Of a DNA stretch of 64,000 nt, positions 19,581 to 28,366 are shown in pieces. The DNA lies in contig NZ_CP098325.1 of NCBI RefSeq assembly GCF_023639785.1, positions 1,116,001-1,180,000 of the forward strand, read 5' to 3'. Source of the DNA: Leclercia adecarboxylata (GTDB taxonomy: Bacteria > Pseudomonadota > Gammaproteobacteria > Enterobacterales > Enterobacteriaceae). Within the stretch, counting starts at the first letter, position 1. Every line of letters starts with the position of its first letter. The notes below the pieces were generated by a model, which was not told the origin of the DNA, did no database searches, and saw nothing but the letters and a program-made list of their open reading frames with translations. Made by a program: the position numbers and the translations under genes.

Positions 19581-20000
19581 TCAGTTCCCCACAAACGCAC
19601 TTACCGGCAAATCAAAACGCTTCGCCAGCGCCCGCATATGGTCCAGCGTTAACGTGCGTTCTCCTTTCAGGATCCGGCTGACCAGCGACTTCTTACCAAT
19701 CTCGTTCTCCAGATCGCTCTGCGTCAGGTGATACTGATCCATCAGTGTGCGTAGCAACGCAACGCCGGAAGGCGTACTGGCAATACGGCCGTTAAACCCG
19801 GCAAACTCTGGCGATTCATGCTCGTATTTATCGATTCTGGCGGTCAGCATATCAATCAGCGGGCTATCGGGCTGATGCTCGATCAGATATTCCACCAACG
19901 CCAACGCATCCTCGTAGTCTTTGCGAGACGGACGCGCTCCCAGAAAAGGCAGGACGTTTGCCAGATCGTTGGCTGCTTTGATAGCTTGTGCGTAATTCAT
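19581..20000 (-). CDS. HigA-type antitoxin (XRE helix-turn-helix)
   Basis: The 139-residue protein has an N-terminal helical part (ALALVEYLIEHQPDSPLIDM) and a C-terminal HTH (LTQSDLENEIGKKSLVSRILKGERTLT), the layout of E. coli HigA. It should bind and neutralise the toxin encoded just before it and repress their joint promoter. Its ATG overlaps the toxin stop (ATGA). Confidence 0.87.
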   Translation of the reverse strand: MNYAQAIKAANDLANVLPFLGARPSRKDYEDALALVEYLIEHQPDSPLIDMLTARIDKYEHESPEFAGFNGRIASTPSGVALLRTLMDQYHLTQSDLENEIGKKSLVSRILKGERTLTLDHMRALAKRFDLPVSAFVGN

Positions 20001-20308
20001 TCTTTAGTTCTCCGGTAGACGTCCGTCAGCTTGTCATACTCTGCATGGGTACTGATATGTTTGATAAAAATCCTTCCCCGCTCAAAATCAGCAAAAAAGA
20101 TCACGCGCAAGTGCCCGCCACCTACATCTATGACCCACCATTTTTCACGGTATTTCATTCTGTCCAGGCTGGGGAATCGCTTTCGCATCAGATCGGGTGA
20201 CGGATAAATTTCCTTCTTCAAAACCCGGTAAAGGTCCTGCAGGGCTAGCGCCTGATTGGGAAATCGTCTGGTAGCGATATCAAATGGTGCTCTTGATACG
20301 ACATGCAT
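19997..20308 (-). CDS. HigB-type toxin (RelE/HigB mRNA interferase family)
   Basis: From ATG 20308 the product has 103 residues, close to E. coli HigB (104). The core FPSLDRMKYREKWWVIDVGGGHLRVIFFADFERG and the end ISTHAEYDKLTDVYRR match the HigB fold that cleaves ribosome-bound mRNA. AGGGG lies before this start. A longer frame from 20425 would run through the promoter and operators and is rejected. Toxin-first gene order is typical of higBA. Confidence 0.85.
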   Translation of the reverse strand: MHVVSRAPFDIATRRFPNQALALQDLYRVLKKEIYPSPDLMRKRFPSLDRMKYREKWWVIDVGGGHLRVIFFADFERGRIFIKHISTHAEYDKLTDVYRRTKE

Positions 20309-20319
20309 CCTTGCCCCTT

Positions 20320-20380
20320 GTTTCCATCCTGGAAACATTCTATGAAGTGGATAGTAAGTTGACAATATGGAAACTTCCAT
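20320..20380 (-). promoter_or_regulatory. higBA-like promoter with two palindromic operators
   Basis: On the minus strand TTGTCA (20365-20360) and TAGAAT (20342-20337) are separated by 17 bases. ATGGAA-AC-TTCCAT (20367-20380, plus-strand reading) lies just upstream of the -35, and GTTTCCA-TCC-TGGAAAC (20320-20336) overlaps the transcription start. The shared TGGAA/TTCCA half-sites suggest cooperative autorepression by the antitoxin. Confidence 0.65.
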
Positions 20381-20594
20381 TTTCAGACTGGCCCATAAAG
20401 TCAACGTGTCAGGAGAACGGGCCATACTTTATGGCGGGCAAGAAATGAATCAAAGCGTCGGGCACAGGTAACTTTTTAATCTGCGTGGCGCATTCCGGAA
20501 ATCCCTGACGACAGGCCACATCGCTCCCTTCAGGAAGGCAAAACGTCGTGAGAATGCTATTATCAGGCAGCAACCGACACCCTGAGGAGCAGAT

Positions 20595-20840
20595 ATGAGC
20601 AACGACGTACCGATTAAATTTTATGACATCGTGGATGAGTACACGACGGAAGCCGCCGAGCCGGTTAACGAGTCAGAGCGTGATTCCCTGGCGCTCTATT
20701 TCCAGCTGCTGATCACCCGCCTGATGAATAACGAAGAGATCAGCGAAGCGGCGCAGACCGAGATGGCGGTGGAAGCCGGTATCAGCACCCAGCGTATTGA
20801 TGATATTGCTAATTTCCTCAACCAGTGGGGCAATGAGTAG
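20595..20840 (+). CDS. ymjA: YmjA family protein (DUF2543)
   Basis: An 81-residue acidic protein, the same length as E. coli YmjA, shares DEY.TE.AEPV and the block [25 protein letters not shown] and ends FLNQWGNE. It is predicted helical and cytoplasmic; function is unknown. GAGGAGC precedes the start. It is not next to ymjA's usual E. coli neighbours. Confidence 0.85.
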   Translation: MSNDVPIKFYDIVDEYTTEAAEPVNESERDSLALYFQLLITRLMNNEEISEAAQTEMAVEAGISTQRIDDIANFLNQWGNE

Positions 20841-20935
20841 TTTCTGCGTGAAAGACATGGTCTGCGCAGGCGTTGTGCTTTACACTGCGCGCGGCAAAAA
20901 ATGCGTGAGTAACGATTAATTAGGCGGTAACAACG

Positions 20936-21424
20936 ATGGCGATGAACGGAACAATCACAACCTGGTTTGCAGATAAGGGCTTTGGATTTATCAAAGATGA
21001 AAACGGCGATAACCGCTATTTTCATGTGATTAAGGTCGCCAATCCCGATCTGATTAAGAAAGATGCCGCGGTGACCTTTGAACCCACCACCAACAACAAG
21101 GGGTTGTCGGCTTATGCGGTGAAGGTGATCCCGGAGAGCAAGTACATCTTCCTCGACGGTGAGCGCCATAAAATCACCTCCATCAAGTCTTACCTGGTCT
21201 ACAGCGAAGAAGAGCCTGCTGAAACCCGGATTGATAAAGAGAACGGCGTGCTGTCGGTGAAGAGCCTGATGGGCAATATCGCGCCGAAATCAACGGCGAA
21301 AGCAGGCGAGATGCGCACGGTGAGAAAACTGGCCATCACCACCTTCCAGGGCAAAACCTACATCTTCTCGGAAGATGAGATTGACCTGGACGCGACGGTG
21401 AAAATGCTTAAGAACCTGAAGTAA
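20936..21424 (+). CDS. Cold-shock-domain protein with C-terminal extension
   Basis: The 162-residue protein begins with a CSD-like OB fold (NGTITTWFADKGFGFIKDENGDNRYFHV, residues 4-31, RNP1-like GFGFI and a YFH RNP2-like site), followed by about 90 residues of beta-rich extension ending TFQGKTYIFSEDEIDLDATVKMLKNLK. It probably binds single-stranded nucleic acid. The YFHV pattern in place of FVH is a variant of RNP2. AGGCGG lies nine bases upstream of ATG 20936; ATG 20942 is an alternative. Confidence 0.75.
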   Translation: MAMNGTITTWFADKGFGFIKDENGDNRYFHVIKVANPDLIKKDAAVTFEPTTNNKGLSAYAVKVIPESKYIFLDGERHKITSIKSYLVYSEEEPAETRIDKENGVLSVKSLMGNIAPKSTAKAGEMRTVRKLAITTFQGKTYIFSEDEIDLDATVKMLKNLK

Positions 21425-21436
21425 TCTGCATTGCTC

Positions 21437-21516
21437 TGCCGGGTGGCGCTGACGCTTACCCGGCCTACACAACCTTTAGCTTGTAGGCCCGTGCAAGCGC
21501 CGCGCCGCCGGGCAAC
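21437..21516. repeat. REP/BIME-type repeat
   Basis: Inverted units with GCCGGGTGGCGCTGACGCTT and GCGCCGCGCCGCCGGGCAA arms lie between convergent genes and can fold into the usual REP hairpins. Confidence 0.7.
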
Positions 21517-21520
21517 TCGA

Positions 21521-22225
21521 CTATTTCATTCGATGTTCATCCGCGTTCAACGCCTGTCGGTCAAAGAACCGTTGGATCACACCCCCCGCCATAAACGCCG
21601 CCCGGTCTGACATATGGGCAATCACATCGGCATCATGACTCACCAGCAGATAGGTCATCCCGTGCTGCTGTTTCAGCCGGTTGAGCAAATTCAGGATCTC
21701 CGCCTGCACCGACATATCCAGCGCCGAGGTGGGCTCATCCAGCAGCAGAAGCTGCGGACGCAACAGCAGCGCCCGGGCAATCGCCACGCGCTGGCGCTGC
21801 CCGCCGCTGAGCTGGTGGGGATAGCGTTTACCCGCATCGGCAGAGAGCCCCACCTGCTGCAGGGCATCGTCCACTTTTTGAGAGATCTGCGTTTCACCGT
21901 GGATCCTGAGCGGCTCTGCTAACGTGCGCGAAATAGTATGGTTCGGATGCAGCGAGGCCCAGGGATCCTGAAACACCATCTGCACGTTGCGGCGCAGCGA
22001 TCCGGTAAAACGCGCGCCGGGCTGGAGCCTGTCGCCCAGCACCTGAACGTTGCCGCGCCACTGGCGCTGTAGCCCGGCCAGCACCCGCAGGATGGTCGAT
22101 TTCCCGCAGCCCGATTCGCCAATCAGGCTGAAGGTTTCGCCTCTCTCAATCGTAAAGCTGGCGGCGGAGACCGCGGTTTTTTCGCCAAACGTCACCTGCA
22201 GCCGATCCACATTAACGAGTGCCAT
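21521..22225 (-). CDS. Peptide/nickel-type ABC importer, second ATPase (DppF/OppF-like)
   Basis: The 234-residue ATPase has Walker A GESGCGKST, signature LSGGQRQR, Walker B LLLLDEPTSALD and the H-loop SHD. AAGGAGG lies before ATG 22225, which overlaps the preceding ATPase gene by 14 bases. It lacks the long C-terminal oligopeptide-family extension, so it is shorter than typical DppF. It is the last gene of the five-gene operon. Confidence 0.88.
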   Translation of the reverse strand: MALVNVDRLQVTFGEKTAVSAASFTIERGETFSLIGESGCGKSTILRVLAGLQRQWRGNVQVLGDRLQPGARFTGSLRRNVQMVFQDPWASLHPNHTISRTLAEPLRIHGETQISQKVDDALQQVGLSADAGKRYPHQLSGGQRQRVAIARALLLRPQLLLLDEPTSALDMSVQAEILNLLNRLKQQHGMTYLLVSHDADVIAHMSDRAAFMAGGVIQRFFDRQALNADEHRMK

Positions 22226-23048
22226 CTGTCGCCTCCTTCCAGGGCTGAGTGCGGTCGAGCGTCGGCAGCATCTGCCCGAACGTGCTCGCATTGGGTCGGC
22301 AGGTCCACAGCGTCCGGGTATAGGGATGCGTGGCCTGAGGCAGCTGGCTGGCCGCCATCTCATCCACTTTCTCACCCTGATACATCACCAGCACGCGGTC
22401 GCAATGTTCGGCCACCAGGGGTAAATCGTGGCTGATCAGCAGCATCGCCATCTGGCGCTGTTCGCACTGCTCCACCAGCAGCTCGAGGATCTGGTTGCGC
22501 AGGCGGGCGTCCAGCGCCGAGGTTGGTTCATCGGCAATCAGTACCCGCGGGTTGTTGATCAGCGCAATGGCGATCATCACCCGCTGGCCCATGCCCCCAG
22601 AGAGCTCTCCCGGGTAACGGCTAAGCACCGCGTCGGTCAGGCCCACGGCGTTAACCAGCGCCCGGATGCGGTCCACTCTCTCTCTGCGCGGCAGCGACTG
22701 GTGGAGGGTTAACGCTTCGTCCAGCTGGGCCAGCACGTTTTTCACCGGATTCAGGGCGTAGCGCGGATCCTGGAGAATCATCGCGATCCCGTTACCGCGC
22801 AGCTGCCGCCAGCCGCGGGGCGACAGGCCAGTCAGATCGTGACCCAGCACGTTGAGCCGCTGGGCGCTGACCACCCCCGGCTTGCGCACCAGCCCCATCA
22901 GCGAGCGGGCGGTCATCGATTTGCCGGAACCCGACTCCCCCACCAGCGCCAGGCGTTCATTGCCCAGCGTAAAGCTCAGGTTGTTGACCACCCGCGCGGT
23001 GGGGTAATCCACGTTCAGGGCGTCGACAATAATGCGTTGTTCAGTCAT
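22212..23048 (-). CDS. Peptide/nickel-type ABC importer, first ATPase (DppD/OppD-like)
   Basis: The 278-residue ATPase has GESGSGKSMT, LSGGMGQRVMIAIAL and VLIADEPTSALD. The start ATG 23048 overlaps the permease stop by eight bases. The C-terminal HPYTRTLW motif is typical of the oligopeptide ATPase family. It works as a pair with the ATPase at 21521. Confidence 0.9.
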   Translation of the reverse strand: MTEQRIIVDALNVDYPTARVVNNLSFTLGNERLALVGESGSGKSMTARSLMGLVRKPGVVSAQRLNVLGHDLTGLSPRGWRQLRGNGIAMILQDPRYALNPVKNVLAQLDEALTLHQSLPRRERVDRIRALVNAVGLTDAVLSRYPGELSGGMGQRVMIAIALINNPRVLIADEPTSALDARLRNQILELLVEQCEQRQMAMLLISHDLPLVAEHCDRVLVMYQGEKVDEMAASQLPQATHPYTRTLWTCRPNASTFGQMLPTLDRTQPWKEATDGTR

Positions 23049-23874
23049 GTTGTGGCTCCAGCACATCGCGCAGGCCGTCGCCCAGCAGGTTGAAGGCCAG
23101 GCTGGCAATCAGGATCGCCCCGCCCGGAATGGCGGCTATCCACCACTGATCGAATATCACCTGCATGCCGTCGGCGATCATCGCTCCCCATTCCGCCATG
23201 GGCGGTCGTGCGCCAAGGCCGAGGAAGCCGAGACCAGCGGCGGCCAGAATAATCCCCGCCAGATCGAGGGCCAGACGCACGATGGCCGACGGCAGGCACA
23301 GGGGCAAAATGTGTCCCAGCAGCAGGCGGATCCCGCGAATGCCCATCATCTCGGCGGCGGCGAGGTAGTCGCTGTGACGCAGGCGCTGGATTTCGCTGCG
23401 CGCCTGACGGGCATACGCCGGCCAGGTGGTTAGCGCCAGCGCCAGGGCACCGTTAACCAGCCCCGGCCCGAGCATGGCGACAAAGGCAAAGGCGAGGATC
23501 AGGCGCGGCATCGACATCACCACGTCGGTAAAGCGCATTAATACCCGCTCCAGCCAGCCGCCGTAGTAACCGGACAAAATCCCCACCAGCAGGCCCGCAG
23601 GGAGGGTGATCGCCGTCACCAGCGCCACCAGCCCCAGCGCCGGACGGCTGCCGTAGATAAGCCGCGAGAGCAGGTCCCGCCCGTAGCTGTCGGTGCCGAG
23701 CCAGTGCTGCGCATTGGGCGGCTGCAGGCGGGCAGCGGCGTCCTGCCAGTTCGGATCCAGCGGGGCCAGCCACGGGGCAAACAGCGCCACCAGCACCAAC
23801 AGGGTAATGATGACCAGCCCGCAAAACGCCGCAGGCGAGCGGCGCAGACGGCGTAAAAAGAGATAAAACGGCAT
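23041..23874 (-). CDS. Peptide/nickel-type ABC permease (DppC-like)
   Basis: The 277-residue protein has an N-terminal helix after a basic RRLRRSP segment, the GTDSYGRDLLSRLIYGSR motif of the DppC/OppC family, and the EAA-loop region (LRHSDYLAAAEMMG). It is an inner-membrane permease subunit. Its ATG overlaps the preceding permease stop by one base (TGATG). Confidence 0.92.
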   Translation of the reverse strand: MPFYLFLRRLRRSPAAFCGLVIITLLVLVALFAPWLAPLDPNWQDAAARLQPPNAQHWLGTDSYGRDLLSRLIYGSRPALGLVALVTAITLPAGLLVGILSGYYGGWLERVLMRFTDVVMSMPRLILAFAFVAMLGPGLVNGALALALTTWPAYARQARSEIQRLRHSDYLAAAEMMGIRGIRLLLGHILPLCLPSAIVRLALDLAGIILAAAGLGFLGLGARPPMAEWGAMIADGMQVIFDQWWIAAIPGGAILIASLAFNLLGDGLRDVLEPQHD

Positions 23875-24896
23875 CAGCGCACCCTTGGGTCAGTGAACCG
23901 TACCAGCAGGTCGGTGAGGTTATTGATCAGCACGAAACAGACGCCGATGAGCAGCGTGCCGCCCATGATGGCGGTGGTGTCTCCGGCGAACAGGGCGGTG
24001 GTGAGGTAGCGGCCAATCCCCGGCCACGAGAAGACCGTTTCGGTTAATACTGCCCCCTCCAGCATGCTGGTGTAGGCCAGCGCAATGACGGTGAACAGCG
24101 TGCTGCGAATGTTGGGCAGCACGTGGCGCAGCAGGATGGTCATCTCCCCGGCGCCTTTGGCCCGGGCCAGCAGAATGTACTCTTTGTTCATCTCGCTCAG
24201 GCACGCCGAGCGGGTGAGGCGGGTGATGCTGGCCAGGGAGTAGTAGGCCAGCAGCAGCACCGGCAGCACCAGATGGCTGATGGCGTTTTTAAATGCCGCC
24301 ATATCCCACGAAAGCCAGGTGTCGATCAGCGCAAATCCCGTGCGCGGTTCGACGGTGTACTGCCAGATATCATCCAGCCGACCGGGCCCGGCGCTCCACT
24401 GCAGCTTCGCGTAGAACAGGGCCAGCATCAGCAGCCCGAGCCAGAAAATGGGCACCGAGTTGCCGAGCAGGGTGAGGGTTCGGATGATCATATCCAGCGG
24501 CGACCCGGCATAGCGGGCGCACAGCACCCCGGCAGTCACCCCCAGCACGGCGCCGAGGATCAACGCCAGCGTGGCCAGCTCAAGGGTTGCCGGGAAGGCG
24601 TGGAGCAGATCCTGCAGCACCGGCTGCCCGGTGGCGCTGGCGGTACCCAGATCGCCCTGAACAAGGTTAACCAGATAGTGCCAGAACTGCACCGGCAGGG
24701 GCTGATCCAGGCCGAGCTGGTGGCGAACCTGATCGTAGGTGGACTGGCTGGCGTGATCGCCGACGATCTGCAAAACGCGATCGACCGGGGAGAGCGCGGA
24801 GAGCGCAAAGGTGACGAGCAAAAGCCCGAGCAGCGTGAGGAACAGGGTCAGCAGGCCCTGTAAAACGCGCGCCGCGTGGGTGGAAAGATGTGGCAT
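23874..24896 (-). CDS. Peptide/nickel-type ABC permease (DppB-like)
   Basis: The 340-residue protein has the DppB features: long N-terminal periplasmic loop (QLGLDQPLPVQFWHYLVNLVQGDLG), LARAKGAGEMTILLRHVLPN EAA loop, and ETVFSWPGIGRYLTTALFAGD. It pairs with the next permease to form the channel. It is separated from the binding-protein gene by 169 bases with REP units, which may lower expression of the membrane genes relative to the binding protein. Confidence 0.92.
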   Translation of the reverse strand: MPHLSTHAARVLQGLLTLFLTLLGLLLVTFALSALSPVDRVLQIVGDHASQSTYDQVRHQLGLDQPLPVQFWHYLVNLVQGDLGTASATGQPVLQDLLHAFPATLELATLALILGAVLGVTAGVLCARYAGSPLDMIIRTLTLLGNSVPIFWLGLLMLALFYAKLQWSAGPGRLDDIWQYTVEPRTGFALIDTWLSWDMAAFKNAISHLVLPVLLLAYYSLASITRLTRSACLSEMNKEYILLARAKGAGEMTILLRHVLPNIRSTLFTVIALAYTSMLEGAVLTETVFSWPGIGRYLTTALFAGDTTAIMGGTLLIGVCFVLINNLTDLLVRFTDPRVR

Positions 24897-24912
24897 GGTA
24901 AATCTCTTATTG

Positions 24913-25060
24913 CCGGATAGGAGCTTCGCCTTACCCGGCCTGAAAATCGTTATGTGCGGCCTGATGCCGGGTGGCGGCTACGCCTTACCCGGCCTACAAC
25001 ACCTGGGAACCTGGGCCCGGTAAGCGTAGCGCCACCGGGCAACGGCCGCAGGTGCGGTCT
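24913..25060. repeat. REP cluster inside the ABC operon
   Basis: Three units with GCCTTACCCGGCCT and CGGTAAGCGTAGCGCCACCG-type arms lie between the binding-protein stop and the first permease start. REP units here commonly stabilise the upstream message. Confidence 0.75.
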
Positions 25061-25065
25061 ACAAA

Positions 25066-26634
25066 TTACTTCGTGACTTTGTCGTACCAGACCATATCCG
25101 CGTTCAGCCCCTGCTGATAACCCTTCACGTTGTCGCGCACCACAATCTGGGTTTTGCCCTGATCGACAAACACGTACGGGGAGTTCTGCTGCAGCTGTTC
25201 CTGCATCTGCTTATACAGGTCGAGACGTTTGGCCGGGTCCGGCTCGGCAACCGCCGCCAGCGTGGCTTTGTTAAGCTCCGGGATCTGCCAGCCGTTAAGC
25301 CCGGCCACGGTGCTGGATTTGCCGTCATTCCACGCGAAGGCGCTGGCGTTGGAGTGAGCGTCGAAGTAGTCCGGGATCCACAGGCGAATAGCGGCCTGGT
25401 GCTGTTTGGCACGCACGCGGGCATACACCTGGCTGCCGGCTGCGGGCAGCAGGTCGACCTTCACGCCGCCCTGGGCAAAGCTCGCCTGCATCGACTGGGC
25501 GATGGTGATAAACGGCGGCTTGTTCTCCACGTCCAGCGTGAAGTGAGCATCCTTGATGCCGGCTTTGGCTAAAATCTCTTTCGCTTTGGCCGGGTCAAAT
25601 TTGAACGGGTTGTTCTCAAGCGCCCCCGGCAGGCCCACCGGCAGGAAGCTCTGGTGGACAAAGTACTGGCCTTTGAGCAGATCTTTGGTGATGCCCTCGT
25701 AGTCCACCAGCCAGCGTGACGCTTCCCAGAAGGCAGGGTTATTCAGCAGCGGATTGGCGCTGTTGCCCGCGTTAAACACCAGATAGTTCTGCTCCGCAGA
25801 GGGGATGCTCAGCACCTTGATACCGGGCTTGCCGTTGAGGGCGCTGATCTGGTCCGCGCCGAGATCCCGGGCGACATCGGCATCACCCTGCTCGATCAGC
25901 AGGCGGCGGGAAGCGGGATCCGGCACGTTTTTGATAATGATGTTTTTCAGCTTCGGCGCGCCGCCAGGGGCGCTGTCGTTGGCTTCCAGCACGATGGCCT
26001 GATGCGGCTGGTAGACGCGCATTTTGTATGCGCCGCTGCCTGCCGAGTGCATTTTCAGCCACGCGTTGCCCCGATCGTCGCCCTTCACGTTGGCGGCCAC
26101 CAGCTTCTCATCCACAATCGAGGCAATCGGCGTGGAGAGGATATTCAGCGCCACGGCCGGGCTGACGTCCGCCGTCCAGTGCAGTTGCAGGGTGTGGTCA
26201 TCCACCTTTTTCAACTGGCTGGCGATATTGCCCGGCTCCCAGCCCAGCACGTTAAGAATAAAGGCCGGGGACTTGTTCAGGGTGACAGCACGGGTATACG
26301 AAAAAATGACATCTTCCGGGCGCAGCGGGTTACCGGAAGCAAACTTCGCGTCAGGTTTCAGCTTGATGGTCAGGGTTTTTGCTGCGGCATCCGCTTCCCA
26401 GCTTTCGGCCAGGATGGGGGTGATTTTTTCCGGATTATCGCGGTCCGGCTGCACCAGACGCTGATAGAGGCTCGGTACGGTCTGGATACTGGACAGCTCG
26501 TTGGCTTCTGCCGGATCGAGGCTCACGATGTCATCCAGACCCTGAGCGACAACCAGCGTATTCGGGGGCGTAGCGGCGTGCGCGGCAGCGGACAGCGCAG
26601 CCAGCACCAGTAATGGCAGCAGTTTTTTAGTCAT
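25066..26634 (-). CDS. ABC importer periplasmic binding protein (SBP_bac_5 family)
   Basis: The 522-residue protein has a signal peptide (MTKKLLPLLVLAALSAAAHA) and the family 5 layout (LDPAEANE near the N-terminus, then LAESWEAD and FASGNPLRPEDVIFSYTRA). It captures peptides, nickel chelates or similar solutes for the four downstream gene products. The substrate is not evident. The start has a weak upstream site and lies in a 207-base AT-rich gap shared with the divergent acetyltransferase. Confidence 0.9.
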   Translation of the reverse strand: MTKKLLPLLVLAALSAAAHAATPPNTLVVAQGLDDIVSLDPAEANELSSIQTVPSLYQRLVQPDRDNPEKITPILAESWEADAAAKTLTIKLKPDAKFASGNPLRPEDVIFSYTRAVTLNKSPAFILNVLGWEPGNIASQLKKVDDHTLQLHWTADVSPAVALNILSTPIASIVDEKLVAANVKGDDRGNAWLKMHSAGSGAYKMRVYQPHQAIVLEANDSAPGGAPKLKNIIIKNVPDPASRRLLIEQGDADVARDLGADQISALNGKPGIKVLSIPSAEQNYLVFNAGNSANPLLNNPAFWEASRWLVDYEGITKDLLKGQYFVHQSFLPVGLPGALENNPFKFDPAKAKEILAKAGIKDAHFTLDVENKPPFITIAQSMQASFAQGGVKVDLLPAAGSQVYARVRAKQHQAAIRLWIPDYFDAHSNASAFAWNDGKSSTVAGLNGWQIPELNKATLAAVAEPDPAKRLDLYKQMQEQLQQNSPYVFVDQGKTQIVVRDNVKGYQQGLNADMVWYDKVTK

Positions 26635-26841
26635 AGCGATCCCTGAACATCTTGTTTTTGATTGTTTTATGCTCCGTTACGTTAGGGGGCCGAGCCGGAT
26701 TTAGGAAAGTCTTAATTCTGCTTAGCTTATTCCCGAAGCGCATAACGAATTATTTATAGTTATTAGCCCACTCAGCGGTACTGTTATGCAGGCGATCCTG
26801 TATTGTGAAATAACAAACTGTTAACAAAAAGGGGTAGTGAC

Positions 26842-27555
26842 GTGCCGGAAATCAATGAATGGGGACAGACGGTTAACGATCCTGTTCCCGGCTGGCAGGG
26901 GGCCAGCGTATTAGAGCGTGGGGTGCTGGAAGGGCGTTTTTGTCGCCTTGAGCCGCTGGATGCGCAGAAGCATTCGGACGATCTGTTCGAGGCCTATGCG
27001 CTGGGCGACGACAGCGACTGGACCTGGCTTGCCAGCAATCAGCCTGCAAGCGTAGAGGAGACCGCGCAGTGGGTTGAGGGCAAAGTGCAGGATGTGGGGC
27101 TGGTGCCGTTCGCGGTGATCGACGCCCGCAGCGAGCGGGCCGTCGGGCTGGTCTGCTATATGGCTATCGAACAACAGCTGGGCTCGGTGGAGATAGGGCA
27201 TGTCACCTGGTCGCGCAAGATGAAAAACAGCCCGCTCGGCACAGAGGCTGTCTGGCTGCTGCTGAAATATGGCTTTGAGCGGGGCTACCGTCGCCTGGAG
27301 TGGAAGTGCGATTCGATGAACATTGCCTCTCGCCGGGCCGCTGAGCGGCTGGGTTTTACCTGGGAAGGGCGGCTGCGCCAGAAGCTGGTGCGCAAAGGCC
27401 GGAACCGCGACAGCGATATGCTGTCCATCATCGACAGCGAATGGCCGGAACGTGACGCGGCCCTGCGCGGCTGGCTGGCCGCGGATAATTTCGACAGCGA
27501 CGGGCGGCAACGCAGGCGGCTTGAGGCATTCCGCGTGCGCACGGAAACGGCATAA
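26842..27555 (+). CDS. GNAT-family N-acetyltransferase (RimJ/RimL type)
   Basis: The 237-residue protein has a RimL-like GNAT domain (LEGRFCRLEPL start, SVEIGHVTWSRKM strand and GTEAVWLLLKYGFERGYRRLEWKCDSMNIASRRAAERLGF as acetyl-CoA and C-terminal motifs, about residues 115-180). Its acceptor, a protein N-terminus or a small molecule, is unknown. It uses a GTG start at 26842 with AAAGGGG seven bases upstream. Confidence 0.88.
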   Translation: MPEINEWGQTVNDPVPGWQGASVLERGVLEGRFCRLEPLDAQKHSDDLFEAYALGDDSDWTWLASNQPASVEETAQWVEGKVQDVGLVPFAVIDARSERAVGLVCYMAIEQQLGSVEIGHVTWSRKMKNSPLGTEAVWLLLKYGFERGYRRLEWKCDSMNIASRRAAERLGFTWEGRLRQKLVRKGRNRDSDMLSIIDSEWPERDAALRGWLAADNFDSDGRQRRRLEAFRVRTETA

Positions 27556-27565
27556 TAATTAGCAG

Positions 27566-27587
27566 GCCGCAGGAGAACCCCTGCGGC
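27566..27587 (+). terminator. Terminator hairpin after the acetyltransferase gene
   Basis: GCCGCAGG and CCTGCGGC form an 8-base stem around a six-base loop, 10 bases after the stop. No good T run follows (ATTAACG), so termination may be weak. Confidence 0.6.
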
Positions 27588-28054
27588 ATTAACGCAGTCT
27601 GGCGCGCTCCTCGTTTCTGGCTGGTCTTCATTTGACTAATGTCAAACTTTAATGACTTAATTAATTGTCTTGATTATGTCACTGGATAGCTGTTTTTAAA
27701 AAATTGTTACTGTCAGTCTTAAATATTTACGCGTTTTTACTGCGCAGAACTGCCCGACACATCGCAGTACATAAAGCTTGTTATCTGTACCACTGGCCTG
27801 CACTCTCTTTTTTACACAGGCTCCGTCAGGTTACCTAATGCTCTGGTATAGCTGGAAATTTCAACTAGCCTGTCACATCACCTTCCCGCGTCGAACATTG
27901 AAGACTTTCCAGTAAAGACTAACTATAAACATGATTATTTATTTTAATGCTGTTCGTCATAAGTCATGACCATCACTTTCGACTGAAAAGTATATGACTC
28001 ATGTGTCTTTATGATTTTACATTCCTTCAACATAATCTCCTCTTGTTCAGAATG
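27588..28054. other. AT-rich intergenic stretch, no gene seen
   Basis: About 470 bases with no supported coding frame, tRNA or repeat. The low GC content differs from flanking genes and fits an insertion boundary before the 28 kb toxin-antitoxin region. Confidence 0.5.
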
Positions 28055-28097
28055 TTGACATACTTAAGGCAGACTTTCATATTTCATGACATGAAAT
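28055..28097 (+). promoter_or_regulatory. Promoter and palindromic operator before the ribbon-helix-helix gene
   Basis: TTGACA (28055-28060) is followed 17 bases later by a weak -10 (CATATT, 28078-28083). ATTTCATG (28081-28088) and CATGAAAT (28090-28097) form a palindrome with one central base overlapping the start region, as expected for autorepression. Confidence 0.5.
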
Positions 28098-28123
28098 AAC
28101 TGCATGCCTGAGTGAGAGGACGA

Positions 28124-28333
28124 GTGGAAAAAATCAGAAGCTATCCATCGAATCGAAGACCGCGTGGGGAAAGTAAAAATGCCCGGTTAACCATGCTGAG
28201 CGCGCGCATTGATGATGAACTTTGTGAATACGTGCAGGCCACCGCTTACGAAACGCGAAAAAGCAAACAGGACATCATCGCTGAAGCCTTAATGCTTCAC
28301 CGACAGCACCGACAGGTTAATCCTGGGGGCTGA
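28124..28333 (+). CDS. Ribbon-helix-helix DNA-binding protein
   Basis: From GTG 28124 the product has 69 residues: a basic N-terminal arm (RSYPSNRRPRGESKNAR), then a ribbon-helix-helix domain (LTMLSARIDDELCEYVQATAYETRKSKQDIIAEAL). Members of this fold act as antitoxins or small repressors. GAGG five bases before 28124 favours this start over the GTG at 28112. A palindrome at 28081-28097 is its likely operator. Confidence 0.65.
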   Translation: MEKIRSYPSNRRPRGESKNARLTMLSARIDDELCEYVQATAYETRKSKQDIIAEALMLHRQHRQVNPGG

Positions 28334-28366
28334 ATAACATCAGAGAGCAGAACAGGGTTTGCCATC

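Noticed and set aside
20309..20425. N-terminal extension of the HigB-like toxin
   Set aside because: It would cover the promoter and both operators, and it gives 39 extra residues absent in the family.
27588..28054. Possible tRNA or prophage attachment site in the AT-rich gap
   Set aside because: No cloverleaf-compatible arms or matching repeat were found by eye.
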